Origin: Nocardioides sp. InS609-2
GTDB taxonomy: Bacteria; Actinomycetota; Actinomycetes; Propionibacteriales; Nocardioidaceae
Direction of reading: 5' to 3'
DNA length: 64,000 nt
Assembly (NCBI RefSeq): GCF_023208195.1
Contig: NZ_CP060034.1
Location: 3,100,001 to 3,164,000 of the forward strand
Shown here: one piece after another, positions 19,570 to 27,598 of the stretch
Layout: each line of letters starts with the position of its first letter
Numbering within the stretch: position 1 is the stretch's first letter
Notes under the pieces: model-generated
What the model was told of the DNA's origin: nothing
The model's database searches: none
The model's input: only the letters and a program-made list of their open reading frames with translations
Position numbers and translations under genes: made by a program

Positions 19570-20670
19570 GTGATCCCTGACGACAACCGGTTCGAGAGTG
19601 ATCCGGACCGCTTGTTCCCCTCGCCACTTCCCCTGCCGACCGGCTGGTCGCTGGCGGGGGTCGACGAGTCCGCCGTGTCCCGGCTCACCCAGCTGAAGCG
19701 CACCCATGAGGACGCCGGCCGTGGCTGGGCCGGGGCCAGCGAGGACGACCTGCGCACCGAGATCGCGGAGTCCGGCACCGCGATGCGCGAGAACGTCGTC
19801 GTGCGCGATGCCGACGGCCTGATCGTGGCGTGGGGCAGTGTGCACGACCGTGCCGAGGGCCGGATGCTGTTCGTGCACGTCGTCGAGCGCTCGATCGCCG
19901 ACGACGAGGCCGACCAGTGCGCGGCGGCCCTGTTCGCGTGGGCCGACGCCCAGGCCAGGCGCGTCGGCGCGGCCCGCGGGCTCGCCGTACAACAGATCGA
20001 CAGTGGCGCGTTCGCCGACGACAAGCGCCAGCAGGGCTGGCTGCGCAGCGCCGGGTTCGAGCAGGTGCGCACGTGGTGGCAGATGACTCGGCCGGTGCAG
20101 CCCGACGAGGTCGAGCTGGTGCCCGATCCGGAGCAGTGGAGCAACGGTGCGGTGTCGCTCCGGCAGGTGGGCCCGAGCGCTGACGGCATGCCCGACGAGG
20201 CCGACCTGCGGGCCATCCACGACGTGCTCGAAGGTGCGTTCACCGACCACTTCAACTCCAACGAGGAGACCTTCGAGGAGTTCTGCCACCGGCTGCGCGA
20301 GGACCCGGGCCACCGCTGGGACCACTGGTGGCTGGCCGAGCTGACCGATGCCGATGCTCCCGAGCCGTGTGGTGCGCTGGTTGGCACCGAGCTGTCGGCG
20401 GCACCGGATGGAGTGCCGGGTTCGTACGTCGACTACATCGGGGTCCTGGAGTCCGCTCGTGGTCGTGGGGTGGCCAAGGGGCTGCTGCACACGATCATCG
20501 CCGACGCCGCGTCCCGTGGCCGCGACCGCGTGGGGCTCGAGGTCGACGCCGACTCACCGACCGGCGCCGACGGCATCTACGTCTCCATGGGCTGGCGGAC
20601 GTCGTACGTCACTCAGTCATGGCATCGCGACGTCCCGGTCCCCGGCGGTGGCGACGGTCTCGGCCAGTGA
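19570..20670 (+). CDS. GNAT-family N-acetyltransferase, probably two GNAT domains
   Basis: A 366-residue protein whose C-terminal half has the acetyl-CoA motif A region of GNAT enzymes: DYIGVLESARGRGVAKGLL (R-G-x-G-x-A) near residue 292. The N-terminal half looks like a decayed GNAT fold. Two-domain GNATs of this length include mycothiol synthase-like proteins, but MshD itself is shorter (about 300 aa) and the acceptor cannot be inferred. The last 54 bases overlap the 3' end of the oppositely oriented ATPase gene. Confidence 0.72.
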   Translation: MIPDDNRFESDPDRLFPSPLPLPTGWSLAGVDESAVSRLTQLKRTHEDAGRGWAGASEDDLRTEIAESGTAMRENVVVRDADGLIVAWGSVHDRAEGRMLFVHVVERSIADDEADQCAAALFAWADAQARRVGAARGLAVQQIDSGAFADDKRQQGWLRSAGFEQVRTWWQMTRPVQPDEVELVPDPEQWSNGAVSLRQVGPSADGMPDEADLRAIHDVLEGAFTDHFNSNEETFEEFCHRLREDPGHRWDHWWLAELTDADAPEPCGALVGTELSAAPDGVPGSYVDYIGVLESARGRGVAKGLLHTIIADAASRGRDRVGLEVDADSPTGADGIYVSMGWRTSYVTQSWHRDVPVPGGGDGLGQ

Positions 20671-21672
20671 GGCACGCAGGGCGCGGTGGATCCCGTTGGG
20701 CGTGAGTACGCCGACGAAGGCCGCCCCGCGCTTGACCCCGACCATCGGCTTGTCGTCGCGCAGCAGCACGGCGAGCGCCTCCTCGAGCGTCGAGTCGATG
20801 TCGATCGCCGCGCCGAGCTGACCGGCGGTGACGCCGTCCATCGGCTCGAGGTGCGCCTCGTCGAGCTGGGTCACCGTCAGTCGGCGCAGGCCCTTGGTGG
20901 AGCCCACGAAGTCGGCCACGAAGTCGTCGGCCGGCCGGCCGAGGAGCTCGGCGGGGGTGGCGTACTGCGCGAGCCGGCCGCCCGTCTCGAACACCGCGAC
21001 CCGGTCGCCCATCCGCACCGCTTCGTCGATGTCGTGGGTCACCAGCACCACGGTCTTGTCGAGCTCGCGCTGGAGCCGGAGGAACTCGTCCTGCAGCCGC
21101 GCGCGCACCACCGGGTCGACCGCGCCGAAGGGCTCGTCCATCAACAGCACCGGCGGGTTGGCCGCGAGCGCGCGGGCCACACCGACGCGCTGACGCTGGC
21201 CGCCGGAGAGCTGGTGCGGGTAGCGATCGGCGTACGACGTCTCCAGCCCGACCGTCTCCATGAGCTCGAGGGCTCGCGCCTTCGCGGTGCTCCTGCTCTC
21301 GCCGTACAGCAGGGGCACGGTCATCACGTTGGTGAGGATCGTCTGGTGCGGGAACAGCCCGACCTGCTGGATGACGTAGCCGATGCCGCGCCGCAGCTTC
21401 ACCGGGTCGGACCCGGTGACGTCGGCGCCGTCGAGCATGATGCGGCCCGTGGTGGGCTCGATCAGCCGGTTGATCATCTTCAGCGTCGTCGACTTGCCGC
21501 AGCCGGACGGACCGACCAGGCAGGCGATCTCGCCACGGGCGACTTCGAGGTCGAGCTCGTGCACCGCGACCGTGCCGTCGTCGTAGGTCTTGCCCACGCC
21601 CTCGAGCCGGATCATGGGCTGGGACGAGGCTCTTGCAGTCTCTGATGCCCCTACCGATGGCGTAGCGTCCAT
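20617..21672 (-). CDS. opuCA: Osmoprotectant (glycine betaine/choline) ABC transporter ATP-binding protein
   Basis: A 351-residue ATPase of the ProV/OpuCA type: Walker A GPSGCGKSTTLK, signature LSGGQRQRVGV, Walker B LLMDEPFGAVDP and the switch His in VTHDIDE. The C-terminal region contains CBS-like sequence (DKPMVGVKRGAAFVGVLTP), which in OpuCA senses ionic strength. The ATG lies 3 bp from the divergent permease start, with a TANNNT box 6 nt upstream. A later ATG (residue 20, MIRLEGVGKTY) begins closer to the conserved domain and remains possible. The 3' end overlaps the GNAT gene tail to tail by 54 bp. Confidence 0.86.
   Translation of the reverse strand: MDATPSVGASETARASSQPMIRLEGVGKTYDDGTVAVHELDLEVARGEIACLVGPSGCGKSTTLKMINRLIEPTTGRIMLDGADVTGSDPVKLRRGIGYVIQQVGLFPHQTILTNVMTVPLLYGESRSTAKARALELMETVGLETSYADRYPHQLSGGQRQRVGVARALAANPPVLLMDEPFGAVDPVVRARLQDEFLRLQRELDKTVVLVTHDIDEAVRMGDRVAVFETGGRLAQYATPAELLGRPADDFVADFVGSTKGLRRLTVTQLDEAHLEPMDGVTAGQLGAAIDIDSTLEEALAVLLRDDKPMVGVKRGAAFVGVLTPNGIHRALRASLAETVATAGDRDVAMP
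21663..21668 (+). promoter_or_regulatory. Leaderless -10 box (TAGCGT) for the permease genes
   Basis: TAGCGT is 7 nt before the GTG at 21676 and lies inside the first codons of the divergent ATPase gene. Confidence 0.55.
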
Positions 21673-21675
21673 GCG

Positions 21676-22398
21676 GTGACCCTACTCGCGGAGGCCGGCA
21701 CTCAAGTGCTCACGAGCGCTGCCGGACCTTCGTGTTACAGCCGGCTCACCAACGAGTGGATCTGCGGGCAGTACCTCACCGATCGCAAGCAGGAGATCAT
21801 CGACGCCACGGTCCAGCACATCTGGATCACCGTCGTCTCGGTGCTGGTCGGCCTGGTGATCGCGTTCCCGCTCGCGCTGCTCGCGCGACGACTGCCGCGG
21901 CTCGAGTCGCTCATCCTCGGCATCACCACCGGCATCTACACGATCCCGTCGCTGGCGCTGTTCCCGCTGATGGTGCCGTTCACCGGCCTGACCTCGACGA
22001 CGGTGGTGCTGGGCCTCGCGCTCTATGCCCTCACGATCCTCGTGCGCAGCCTGCTCGAGGGCTTCCGTTCGGTGCCGGACGAGGTGGTGGAGTCGGCCAC
22101 CGGGCTGGGCTACAGCCGCAAGAAGCTGCTGTTCCGCATCGAGCTGCCGCTCGCCCTGCCCGTCGTGATGGCCGGCCTGCGCGTCGCCACCGTCTCGACG
22201 GTCGCGCTGACAACGGTCGGCTCCCTGGTGGCGTACGGCGGCCTCGGCAACCTGATCAAGGACGGCGTCAGCACCAACTTCCGCGCCGAGCTGCTCACCG
22301 CATCTGTCATCTGCGTGCTGCTCGCGGTCCTTCTCGACGTCGCACTCGTGGGCGCGCAGCGCGTCATGACGCCCTGGACGAGAAGAGTGCGTGCATGA
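21676..22398 (+). CDS. opuCB: Osmoprotectant ABC transporter permease (first)
   Basis: A 240-residue inner-membrane permease with five or six hydrophobic segments and the EAA-type loop ESATGLGYSRKKLLFRIELP near residue 140, characteristic of OpuCB/ProW-like subunits of osmoprotectant importers. It starts with GTG, preceded by a TANNNT box at leaderless spacing. It overlaps the next permease by four bases (ATGA). Together with the second permease, the binding lipoprotein and the divergent ATPase it forms a complete betaine/choline-type uptake system. Confidence 0.86.
   Translation: MTLLAEAGTQVLTSAAGPSCYSRLTNEWICGQYLTDRKQEIIDATVQHIWITVVSVLVGLVIAFPLALLARRLPRLESLILGITTGIYTIPSLALFPLMVPFTGLTSTTVVLGLALYALTILVRSLLEGFRSVPDEVVESATGLGYSRKKLLFRIELPLALPVVMAGLRVATVSTVALTTVGSLVAYGGLGNLIKDGVSTNFRAELLTASVICVLLAVLLDVALVGAQRVMTPWTRRVRA
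21679..21684 (-). promoter_or_regulatory. Leaderless -10 box (TAGGGT) for the ATPase gene
   Basis: On the minus strand TAGGGT ends 6 nt before the ATG at 21672. It lies inside the first codons of the divergent permease gene, mirroring the plus-strand box at 21663. Confidence 0.5.
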
Positions 22399-23159
22399 AC
22401 GTCCTGTCCGAGGCCTGGCGCTACCTGCGTGAGGGCGACAACTGGACCGGGGCGGGTGGCATGGCCAACCTGCTCAACCAGCAGCTCCTGCTGACCATCA
22501 CCGCACTCGCGATGGCGCTCGCCATCGGCCTGCCGATCGCGCTGTGGCTCGGGCACCTGGGCCGGGGCGGCTTCCTCGCCATCAACGTCTCCAACGTCGG
22601 CCGTGCCGTGCCGACGTTCGCCCTGCTGGCGCTGCTCGTCGTCGCCGAGTGGCCGGGCACCCAGTCGTTCGGCCCCTACGGCCGTGCCGGGCTGGCCACC
22701 CTGATCGCCCTCACGCTCTTCGCCCTGCCGCCGATCATCACCAACGCGTACGTCGCCGTCCGCGAGGTGCCGCCGGACGTGCGCGAGTCGGCCCGCGGCA
22801 TGGGCATGACCGGGCCTCAGCAGTTCTTCCGCGTCGAGCTGCCGTTGGCGATGCCGCTGGTGATGTCGGGCGTGCGGCTGGCGCTCGTCCAGGTCTGGGC
22901 CACGGCCACCATCGCCGCCCTCGTGGCCGGTCCGGGCCTCGGTCGCGTCATCACCGACGGCTTCTTCCGCTCCAACTACGGCAAGGGCATCGCCGGCGCG
23001 ATCGTGGTCGCGCTGGTCGCCCTCGTGCTCGAGCTGCTCGCCGCCGGGGTCCAGCGCCTCGTCGATCCCACCCGCAGGGGTGGTTCGTCACCGAATCGTG
23101 AGGTGGGAATGTCTGTAGGTACCCCTACGGTTGACCAACCAGCCGACGCCGTCGGCTGA
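22395..23159 (+). CDS. opuCD: Osmoprotectant ABC transporter permease (second)
   Basis: A 254-residue permease homologous to the first, with a core block RAVPTFALLALLVVA and the EAA-type loop ESARGMGMTGPQQFFRVELP. The ATG overlaps the upstream stop, so the two channel subunits are made together. About 25 residues after the last membrane segment are polar and poorly conserved in appearance. It pairs with the first permease as a heterodimeric channel. Confidence 0.85.
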   Translation: MNVLSEAWRYLREGDNWTGAGGMANLLNQQLLLTITALAMALAIGLPIALWLGHLGRGGFLAINVSNVGRAVPTFALLALLVVAEWPGTQSFGPYGRAGLATLIALTLFALPPIITNAYVAVREVPPDVRESARGMGMTGPQQFFRVELPLAMPLVMSGVRLALVQVWATATIAALVAGPGLGRVITDGFFRSNYGKGIAGAIVVALVALVLELLAAGVQRLVDPTRRGGSSPNREVGMSVGTPTVDQPADAVG

Positions 23160-23211
23160 CTGCTGCATCCGGACACGCGTGGCTACCGCCGCGGGACACA
23201 TAAGGAATCCC

Positions 23212-24165
23212 ATGCTCGTACGACGCACTCTCGCCGCGGTCTTGTCCGCCGGCGCCCTCTTCCTCGCCGCAGGCTGTGCCGGTGACGACGTCGCCTCCGA
23301 CGACGCGTCCGGCCCCGCCGAGTCGTCGGCCGCGGCCGACAAGGGCTCGGTGACCATCGCCGGCCAGAACTTCCCCGAGGCAACGCTCGTCGCCTCGATG
23401 TACCAGCAGCTCCTCGAGAAGGGCGGTTACACCGTCGAGACCAAGCTGGTCGACTCGCGAGACGCCTACATGCCGACCTTCCCCGACAGCGTCGACATCG
23501 TCCCCGAATACGTCGGTGGCATCGTCAACTTCCTCAACACCCAGGAGGCCGGCGGTGACGCCAAGCCGTTCGAGGCCGGTGACGGCGAGCAGCTCGCCTC
23601 CGACGGCGCCGAGCTGCTCGATGCCGCGGGCATCGAGCTGCTCGACATCTCTCCGGCGACCGACACCAACGCCTTCTTCGTGACGAAGGAGTACAGCGAG
23701 TCCGAGGGCGTCACGTCGCTCTCCGACCTCGAGGGCAAGTCCGTCACCCTGGCTGCCGCTCCCGACTGCGAGGGTCGCCTGGACTGCGAGGGCGGGCTCT
23801 CCGACGAGTACGGCATCGACGTCACCGAGGTGCTGCCCCTGGGCTACGCCAGCGACCAGACCTACCAGTCGGTGCTCGACGGCGAGTCCGAGCTCGGCGA
23901 GACCAGCACCACCGACGGCACGCTCGAGTCGCAGGGCCTGGTGGTCCTCGAGGACGACAAGCAGATCCAGCCCGCCCAGAACCTCGTCCCGGCCGTCGGC
24001 GCCGACTTCGTGGCCGAGCACGCCGACATCGCCGACATCCTCAACCCGCTGATGGCGGCCCTGACCACGGAGAAGCTGACGGAGCTCAACGGTCGCATCG
24101 CCGTCGACCGCGAGAAGCCCGAGGACGTTGCCTCTGACTTCCTCACGGAGGCCGGCCTGCTCTGA
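23212..24165 (+). CDS. opuCC: Osmoprotectant ABC transporter substrate-binding lipoprotein
   Basis: A 317-residue OpuAC-type binding protein. The N-terminus MLVRRTLAAVLSAGALFLAAG precedes a lipobox Cys (A-A-G-C), so it is a lipoprotein held on the outer face of the membrane. KGSVTIAGQNFPEATLVASM begins the mature binding domain, followed by the VDSRDAYMPTFPDSVDIVPEY region typical of glycine betaine/choline/carnitine binding proteins. AAGGAA lies upstream of the ATG. Only one base separates its stop from the convergent glycosyltransferase stop. Confidence 0.87.
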   Translation: MLVRRTLAAVLSAGALFLAAGCAGDDVASDDASGPAESSAAADKGSVTIAGQNFPEATLVASMYQQLLEKGGYTVETKLVDSRDAYMPTFPDSVDIVPEYVGGIVNFLNTQEAGGDAKPFEAGDGEQLASDGAELLDAAGIELLDISPATDTNAFFVTKEYSESEGVTSLSDLEGKSVTLAAAPDCEGRLDCEGGLSDEYGIDVTEVLPLGYASDQTYQSVLDGESELGETSTTDGTLESQGLVVLEDDKQIQPAQNLVPAVGADFVAEHADIADILNPLMAALTTEKLTELNGRIAVDREKPEDVASDFLTEAGLL

Positions 24166-24166
24166 C

Positions 24167-25309
24167 CTACGCCCGTTCGTGGGCCCGGATCGCCAAGGCG
24201 GCCGGGTCCACGCCGGTCGGGTCGAGCACCTCTGCAGGTACGTCGAGACACCGCACGCCGTCGCGGTCGGTCTGGGGCGCCGGGGCACCAACCCGGGCGA
24301 TCCAGTCCATCACCGCGGCGGCGTCTGCGCGTCTGTCCTGCTCGACCAGCCACCCGGTGAGCCGGTGCACGGGCGGCAGGCCGCTGAGCACGAGCGAGCG
24401 GTCACCCCAGAGCTCTCTCGCCCCCGACACGAGCAGCTCCCACCAGGCGTCATCACAGCCGGGGATGGCGGTGAAGTAACGGTGCAGGTCGCCCGCGAGG
24501 ACCCGGTCCAAGAACACCGCCGACACCGACGGGTCGTCGTACTCCCGGACGGCGGCGAGTGACATCCGCTTGGTCTCCCACCGGTCGGTGAGGTCCTGCA
24601 GTGAGCTGCGCTGCTGGGTGATCGAGGTCCCGTCGGTGCGGATCCGCCAGTGGTAGACGACGTTGGGCAGCACGTCGAAGCGGCCGGAGAGGTAGGCGCG
24701 GGTCGTGGTCGGCTGATCCTCGTAGCGCACGCCCTCGGGCCACGCCAGCCCGGCCTCGTCCCAGAAGGACCGCCGGAACACCTTGTTCCACGCGAACACG
24801 TCGCCCAGGATCTCGGGATGCTCGCGGGCGGTGATGCCCCGCCGCGCGGGGTTGTGCAGCCGGTGCATCCACGGCGGCTCGTGCAGGCCGGCGCCGGCGG
24901 GCGGCGGTGCCTCCCAGCGGAAGATGGAGCCGGTCGCGAAGTCCGAGCCGGTGTTCTCCAGCTCACCGACGAGTGTTGCGTACGCCGAAGCCGGCACCAC
25001 GTCGTCGGAGTCGAGGAACGTCAGGTAGTCGCCACGCACGTGCGCCGTACCGACGTTGCGGGCAGCGCCGAGACCACCGTTGTCGGTGTGTACGACGCGC
25101 ACGCGGGCATCGCGGGCGGCGTACTCCTCCGCGATCTCACCGGACGCGTCGGGCGAGCCATCGTCGACCACCACCACGTCGAGCTCGTGATGGCTCGAGG
25201 AGAGCAGGCTGTCGAGCGACTCGGGCAGCCAGTGCTCGACGCCGTAGGCGGGCACCACGACACCCAGCGTCGGCTCCCGCCGATGCCTGCGCCTGGCAGC
25301 CCACTTCAT
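24167..25309 (-). CDS. Glycosyltransferase family 2
   Basis: A 380-residue GT-A enzyme. The nucleotide-sugar fold starts at TLGVVVPAYGVEHWLPESLD (about residue 14), with DDGSPDASGEIAEEY and the metal-binding DSDD motif in YLTFLDSDDVVPASAY. The C-terminal part has the sequence RYEDQPTTTRAYL, which may carry the catalytic acid. It transfers a sugar to an unknown acceptor, probably a cell-surface glycan. The ATG is chosen because a TACGCT box stands 7 nt upstream and because the frame further upstream is antisense to the neighbour. Confidence 0.85.
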   Translation of the reverse strand: MKWAARRRHRREPTLGVVVPAYGVEHWLPESLDSLLSSSHHELDVVVVDDGSPDASGEIAEEYAARDARVRVVHTDNGGLGAARNVGTAHVRGDYLTFLDSDDVVPASAYATLVGELENTGSDFATGSIFRWEAPPPAGAGLHEPPWMHRLHNPARRGITAREHPEILGDVFAWNKVFRRSFWDEAGLAWPEGVRYEDQPTTTRAYLSGRFDVLPNVVYHWRIRTDGTSITQQRSSLQDLTDRWETKRMSLAAVREYDDPSVSAVFLDRVLAGDLHRYFTAIPGCDDAWWELLVSGARELWGDRSLVLSGLPPVHRLTGWLVEQDRRADAAAVMDWIARVGAPAPQTDRDGVRCLDVPAEVLDPTGVDPAALAIRAHERA

Positions 25310-25316
25310 GCGGGGG

Positions 25317-25322
25317 AGCGTA
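25317..25322 (-). promoter_or_regulatory. Leaderless -10 box (TACGCT)
   Basis: On the minus strand TACGCT ends 7 nt before the glycosyltransferase ATG at 25309. It forms a divergent pair with the box at 25351. Confidence 0.55.
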
Positions 25323-25350
25323 CCCAGCGGCAGGGGTGTCTCTGCTCTTG

Positions 25351-25356
25351 TAGGCT
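25351..25356 (+). promoter_or_regulatory. Leaderless -10 box (TAGGCT)
   Basis: TAGGCT ends 8 nt before the GTG at 25365 and supports that start over in-frame codons upstream. Confidence 0.5.
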
Positions 25357-25364
25357 CCCCACCC

Positions 25365-26441
25365 GTGAGAGCCATCGACGAGCTGAACCCCGAAGGCGTA
25401 CCGCGCAAGGTGCTCTTCGTCGCCGGCGCCGGACGCAGCGGCACCAGCACCCTCTCGGGGATCCTCAGCCTGCTGGGCATGCACGTGCCCAAGCCGGAGG
25501 TGATGGCCGACTCCTCCAACCCCAAGGGCTTCGGCGAGCCCCAGTGGGCCGTCGAGCTGCACGACCGGCTGCTGCGTGAGGCGGGTGTCCAGGTCAGCGA
25601 CAGCCGCCCGAGCGCGTGGTTCGAGACCGGTCGCATCGCCACCCGGGAGCCCGCCCGCATCCGGGTCGCCGACTGGCTCGAGGGCCACTTCGCCGAGCAC
25701 CCCGAGCTGGTCGTCAAGGACCCGCGGCTGAGCTGGTTCCTCGGCCTGTGGCGGGTGGCGGCGATCCGCACCGGCGCGACGCCGGTGTTCGCGACGATGC
25801 TGCGTCCGCCGGCCGAGGTCGTGGGCAGCAAGCAGAAGTACTACTCCAACAAGCTCGGCTCGGCCCACCTCACCGCCAGCTGGCTCAACATGCTGCTGCA
25901 CACCGAGCGCGCCACCCGCGACAACATCCTCGGCTCGGTCGAGGGCGGCGGTCGCGCGTTCGTGCGCTACTCCGACCTGCTCGACGACTGGGTCAAGACC
26001 ACGATGGCGCTGGGCCAGAAGCTCGACGTGCAGTCGGTGATCCACACCCGCAGCGACCAGATCCGCGAGGTGCACCGCTTCATCGACCCCAGCCTGCGCC
26101 GGGTCAACCTCAGCCTCTCCGACCTCGAGCTGCCGCCGCGCCTGCACGAGCTGACCGAGGAGACCTGGTCGGCGCTCAACCAGCTCGCCGACGACGGTGG
26201 CGACACCCCCGAGGTGCACACCACGCTCGACCAGCTGCGCGACGCCTACGTCGAGCTGTACGACGAGGCCGAGGCGATCTCGAAGTCCTCGGTCGTGGCA
26301 GCCCGGGTGGAGCAGGCCCGCGAGTCGGCCGAGGCCGACAAGCCGTCGCTCGCCGACAGGGTGCCGCACGAGTTGCGGGCCAAGATCCCGCCGTCCGTAC
26401 GCCGCGGCCTACGTCGCGCGATGGGCCGGGAGCGGGAGTGA
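25365..26441 (+). CDS. Sulfotransferase-like protein
   Basis: A 358-residue protein with a P-loop-like PAPS site VLFVAGAGRSGTSTLSG at about residue 14 and an arginine-containing TMLRPPAEVVGSK segment near residue 145 in the place of the 3'-phosphate-binding motif. The C-terminal 100 residues are helical and charged. Such proteins often modify surface polysaccharides. It is co-transcribed with the downstream glycosyltransferase (GTGA overlap) and divergent from another, so the three genes look like a small glycan-decorating group. The acceptor is unknown. Confidence 0.7.
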   Translation: MRAIDELNPEGVPRKVLFVAGAGRSGTSTLSGILSLLGMHVPKPEVMADSSNPKGFGEPQWAVELHDRLLREAGVQVSDSRPSAWFETGRIATREPARIRVADWLEGHFAEHPELVVKDPRLSWFLGLWRVAAIRTGATPVFATMLRPPAEVVGSKQKYYSNKLGSAHLTASWLNMLLHTERATRDNILGSVEGGGRAFVRYSDLLDDWVKTTMALGQKLDVQSVIHTRSDQIREVHRFIDPSLRRVNLSLSDLELPPRLHELTEETWSALNQLADDGGDTPEVHTTLDQLRDAYVELYDEAEAISKSSVVAARVEQARESAEADKPSLADRVPHELRAKIPPSVRRGLRRAMGRERE

Positions 26442-27385
26442 TCCCGCTCGGGTCCGGCCGGGGCCTCGAGAACATCGAGGGGCACACCGACTTCGACATC
26501 GTCTGGCCCTGGCACAAGCCCGGGGGGCTGCGGCGCGGAGCGACCGCCGTACTCCGGGTGAAGAACGAGGCGCCGTCGCTGCCGTTCGTGCTGCCGCCGC
26601 TGCTGCGGGCGTGTGACGCCGTGCTCGTGGTCGACAACGGTTCGACCGACGGCACCCGCGAGGTGGCCGTCGAGACCGCGGCCAGGGCCGGGCTGGCGCA
26701 CAAGTTCACGCTCGAGGACTACCCGTTCGACGTGGCCCGTGCGGGCGCCGAGCACCTGGCCCAGCACGAGCGGTCGGTGCACTCGCTGGCCTACTTCTAC
26801 AACTGGTGCTTCTCGCACGTCACCACCCGCTACACGTGGAAGTGGGACGGTGACATGGTGCTCTCGACCGAGGGCGAGGTGTCGATGGCCGACCTCTCGT
26901 GGCAGGTCGGCATGCAGGACGCCGTGATCCGGGTGCCGCGGCACGGGCTCTACCTCGAGAACGACCGGCACGCCTGGCTCGACCTCGGCCTGCGCAACAT
27001 CGAGGAGTGGGGCTTCCCGATGAGCCCGGACTTCATCTACACCAAGGCGCCGGAGTGGGAGATCCGTACGACGCCCGACCGGATCGAGATGTTCGCGCTG
27101 CCGCAGGGCCTGTGCGTGGAGCTGAAGTACCTCGACGGCGACGAGTTCGCGCACTGGACCGACCCGGAGTCGTTCGCCACCAGCATCCGCAACCGCCGCA
27201 AGCGGCGCGAGTGGCACGTGTTCAACAGCCTCAAGGAAGGCATCGTGCTCGACGGCGTCGTCGAGCTGACCGCCCCCGAGGGCGTGCACATCGTCGACTA
27301 CGTGACCCACGACTGGCTGCCCCGCGCCCCGCGCCCCTTCACCGTCGACGACCCCGAGCACGCCAAGCTGCACATGCGCGCCTGA
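26438..27385 (+). CDS. Glycosyltransferase family 2-like protein
   Basis: A 315-residue GT-A protein. After a short N-terminal extension it has ATAVLRVKNEAPSLPFVLP and VLVVDNGSTDGTREVA (about residue 65), then KWDGDMVLS as the D-x-D metal motif near residue 145. It resembles GT2 proteins that act on surface glycans. It starts with GTG overlapping the sulfotransferase stop. The reading frame continues upstream but only antisense or out of frame inside that gene, so the GTG is preferred. A palindromic repeat with hairpin potential follows the stop. Confidence 0.78.
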   Translation: MIPLGSGRGLENIEGHTDFDIVWPWHKPGGLRRGATAVLRVKNEAPSLPFVLPPLLRACDAVLVVDNGSTDGTREVAVETAARAGLAHKFTLEDYPFDVARAGAEHLAQHERSVHSLAYFYNWCFSHVTTRYTWKWDGDMVLSTEGEVSMADLSWQVGMQDAVIRVPRHGLYLENDRHAWLDLGLRNIEEWGFPMSPDFIYTKAPEWEIRTTPDRIEMFALPQGLCVELKYLDGDEFAHWTDPESFATSIRNRRKRREWHVFNSLKEGIVLDGVVELTAPEGVHIVDYVTHDWLPRAPRPFTVDDPEHAKLHMRA

Positions 27386-27389
27386 CGTA

Positions 27390-27434
27390 ACCGCTGGTTT
27401 CGAGACAGGACTTCGTCCTTCCTAAACCAACGGT
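27390..27434. repeat. Palindromic intergenic repeat with nested hairpin
   Basis: Arms ACCGCTGGTTT and AAACCAACGGT (11 bp, one G-T) enclose a smaller AGGAC-TTC-GTCCT hairpin. The layout GGTTTCGAGAC ... TTCCTNAACC recalls another family of dispersed Nocardioides repeats. It can act as a terminator for the glycosyltransferase transcript. Confidence 0.5.
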
Positions 27435-27474
27435 GTGGAGTGGGATGCGTCACTTGGACAGACGGTTCCCAGGC

Positions 27475-27502
27475 GGGAATGCGTCGGCGTAGTGTCGTGG
27501 TT
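27475..27502 (+). promoter_or_regulatory. Candidate SigR/SigH-type promoter (GGGAAT-N19-GTT)
   Basis: GGGAAT at 27475-27480, 19 bases, then GTTG at 27500 matches the thiol-stress sigma factor consensus GGGAAT-N18/19-GTT of Streptomyces SigR and mycobacterial SigH. It lies about 100 bases before the DUF2520 gene that heads the pantothenate-NAD operon. Confidence 0.45.
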
Positions 27503-27598
27503 GAAAAGTTTCGAGCACATCGTCTGGTACCCACACCGGCCCCATCCGTACGACGTACGGCGGGGGTGGTCGGCGGGACTGAAACGAGAGGTTCGTCC

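Noticed and set aside
21732..22394. Longer N-terminal extension of the second osmoprotectant permease
   Set aside because: The extension is an Arg/His/Pro-rich shadow of the first permease. The ATGA overlap at 22395 gives a normal permease.
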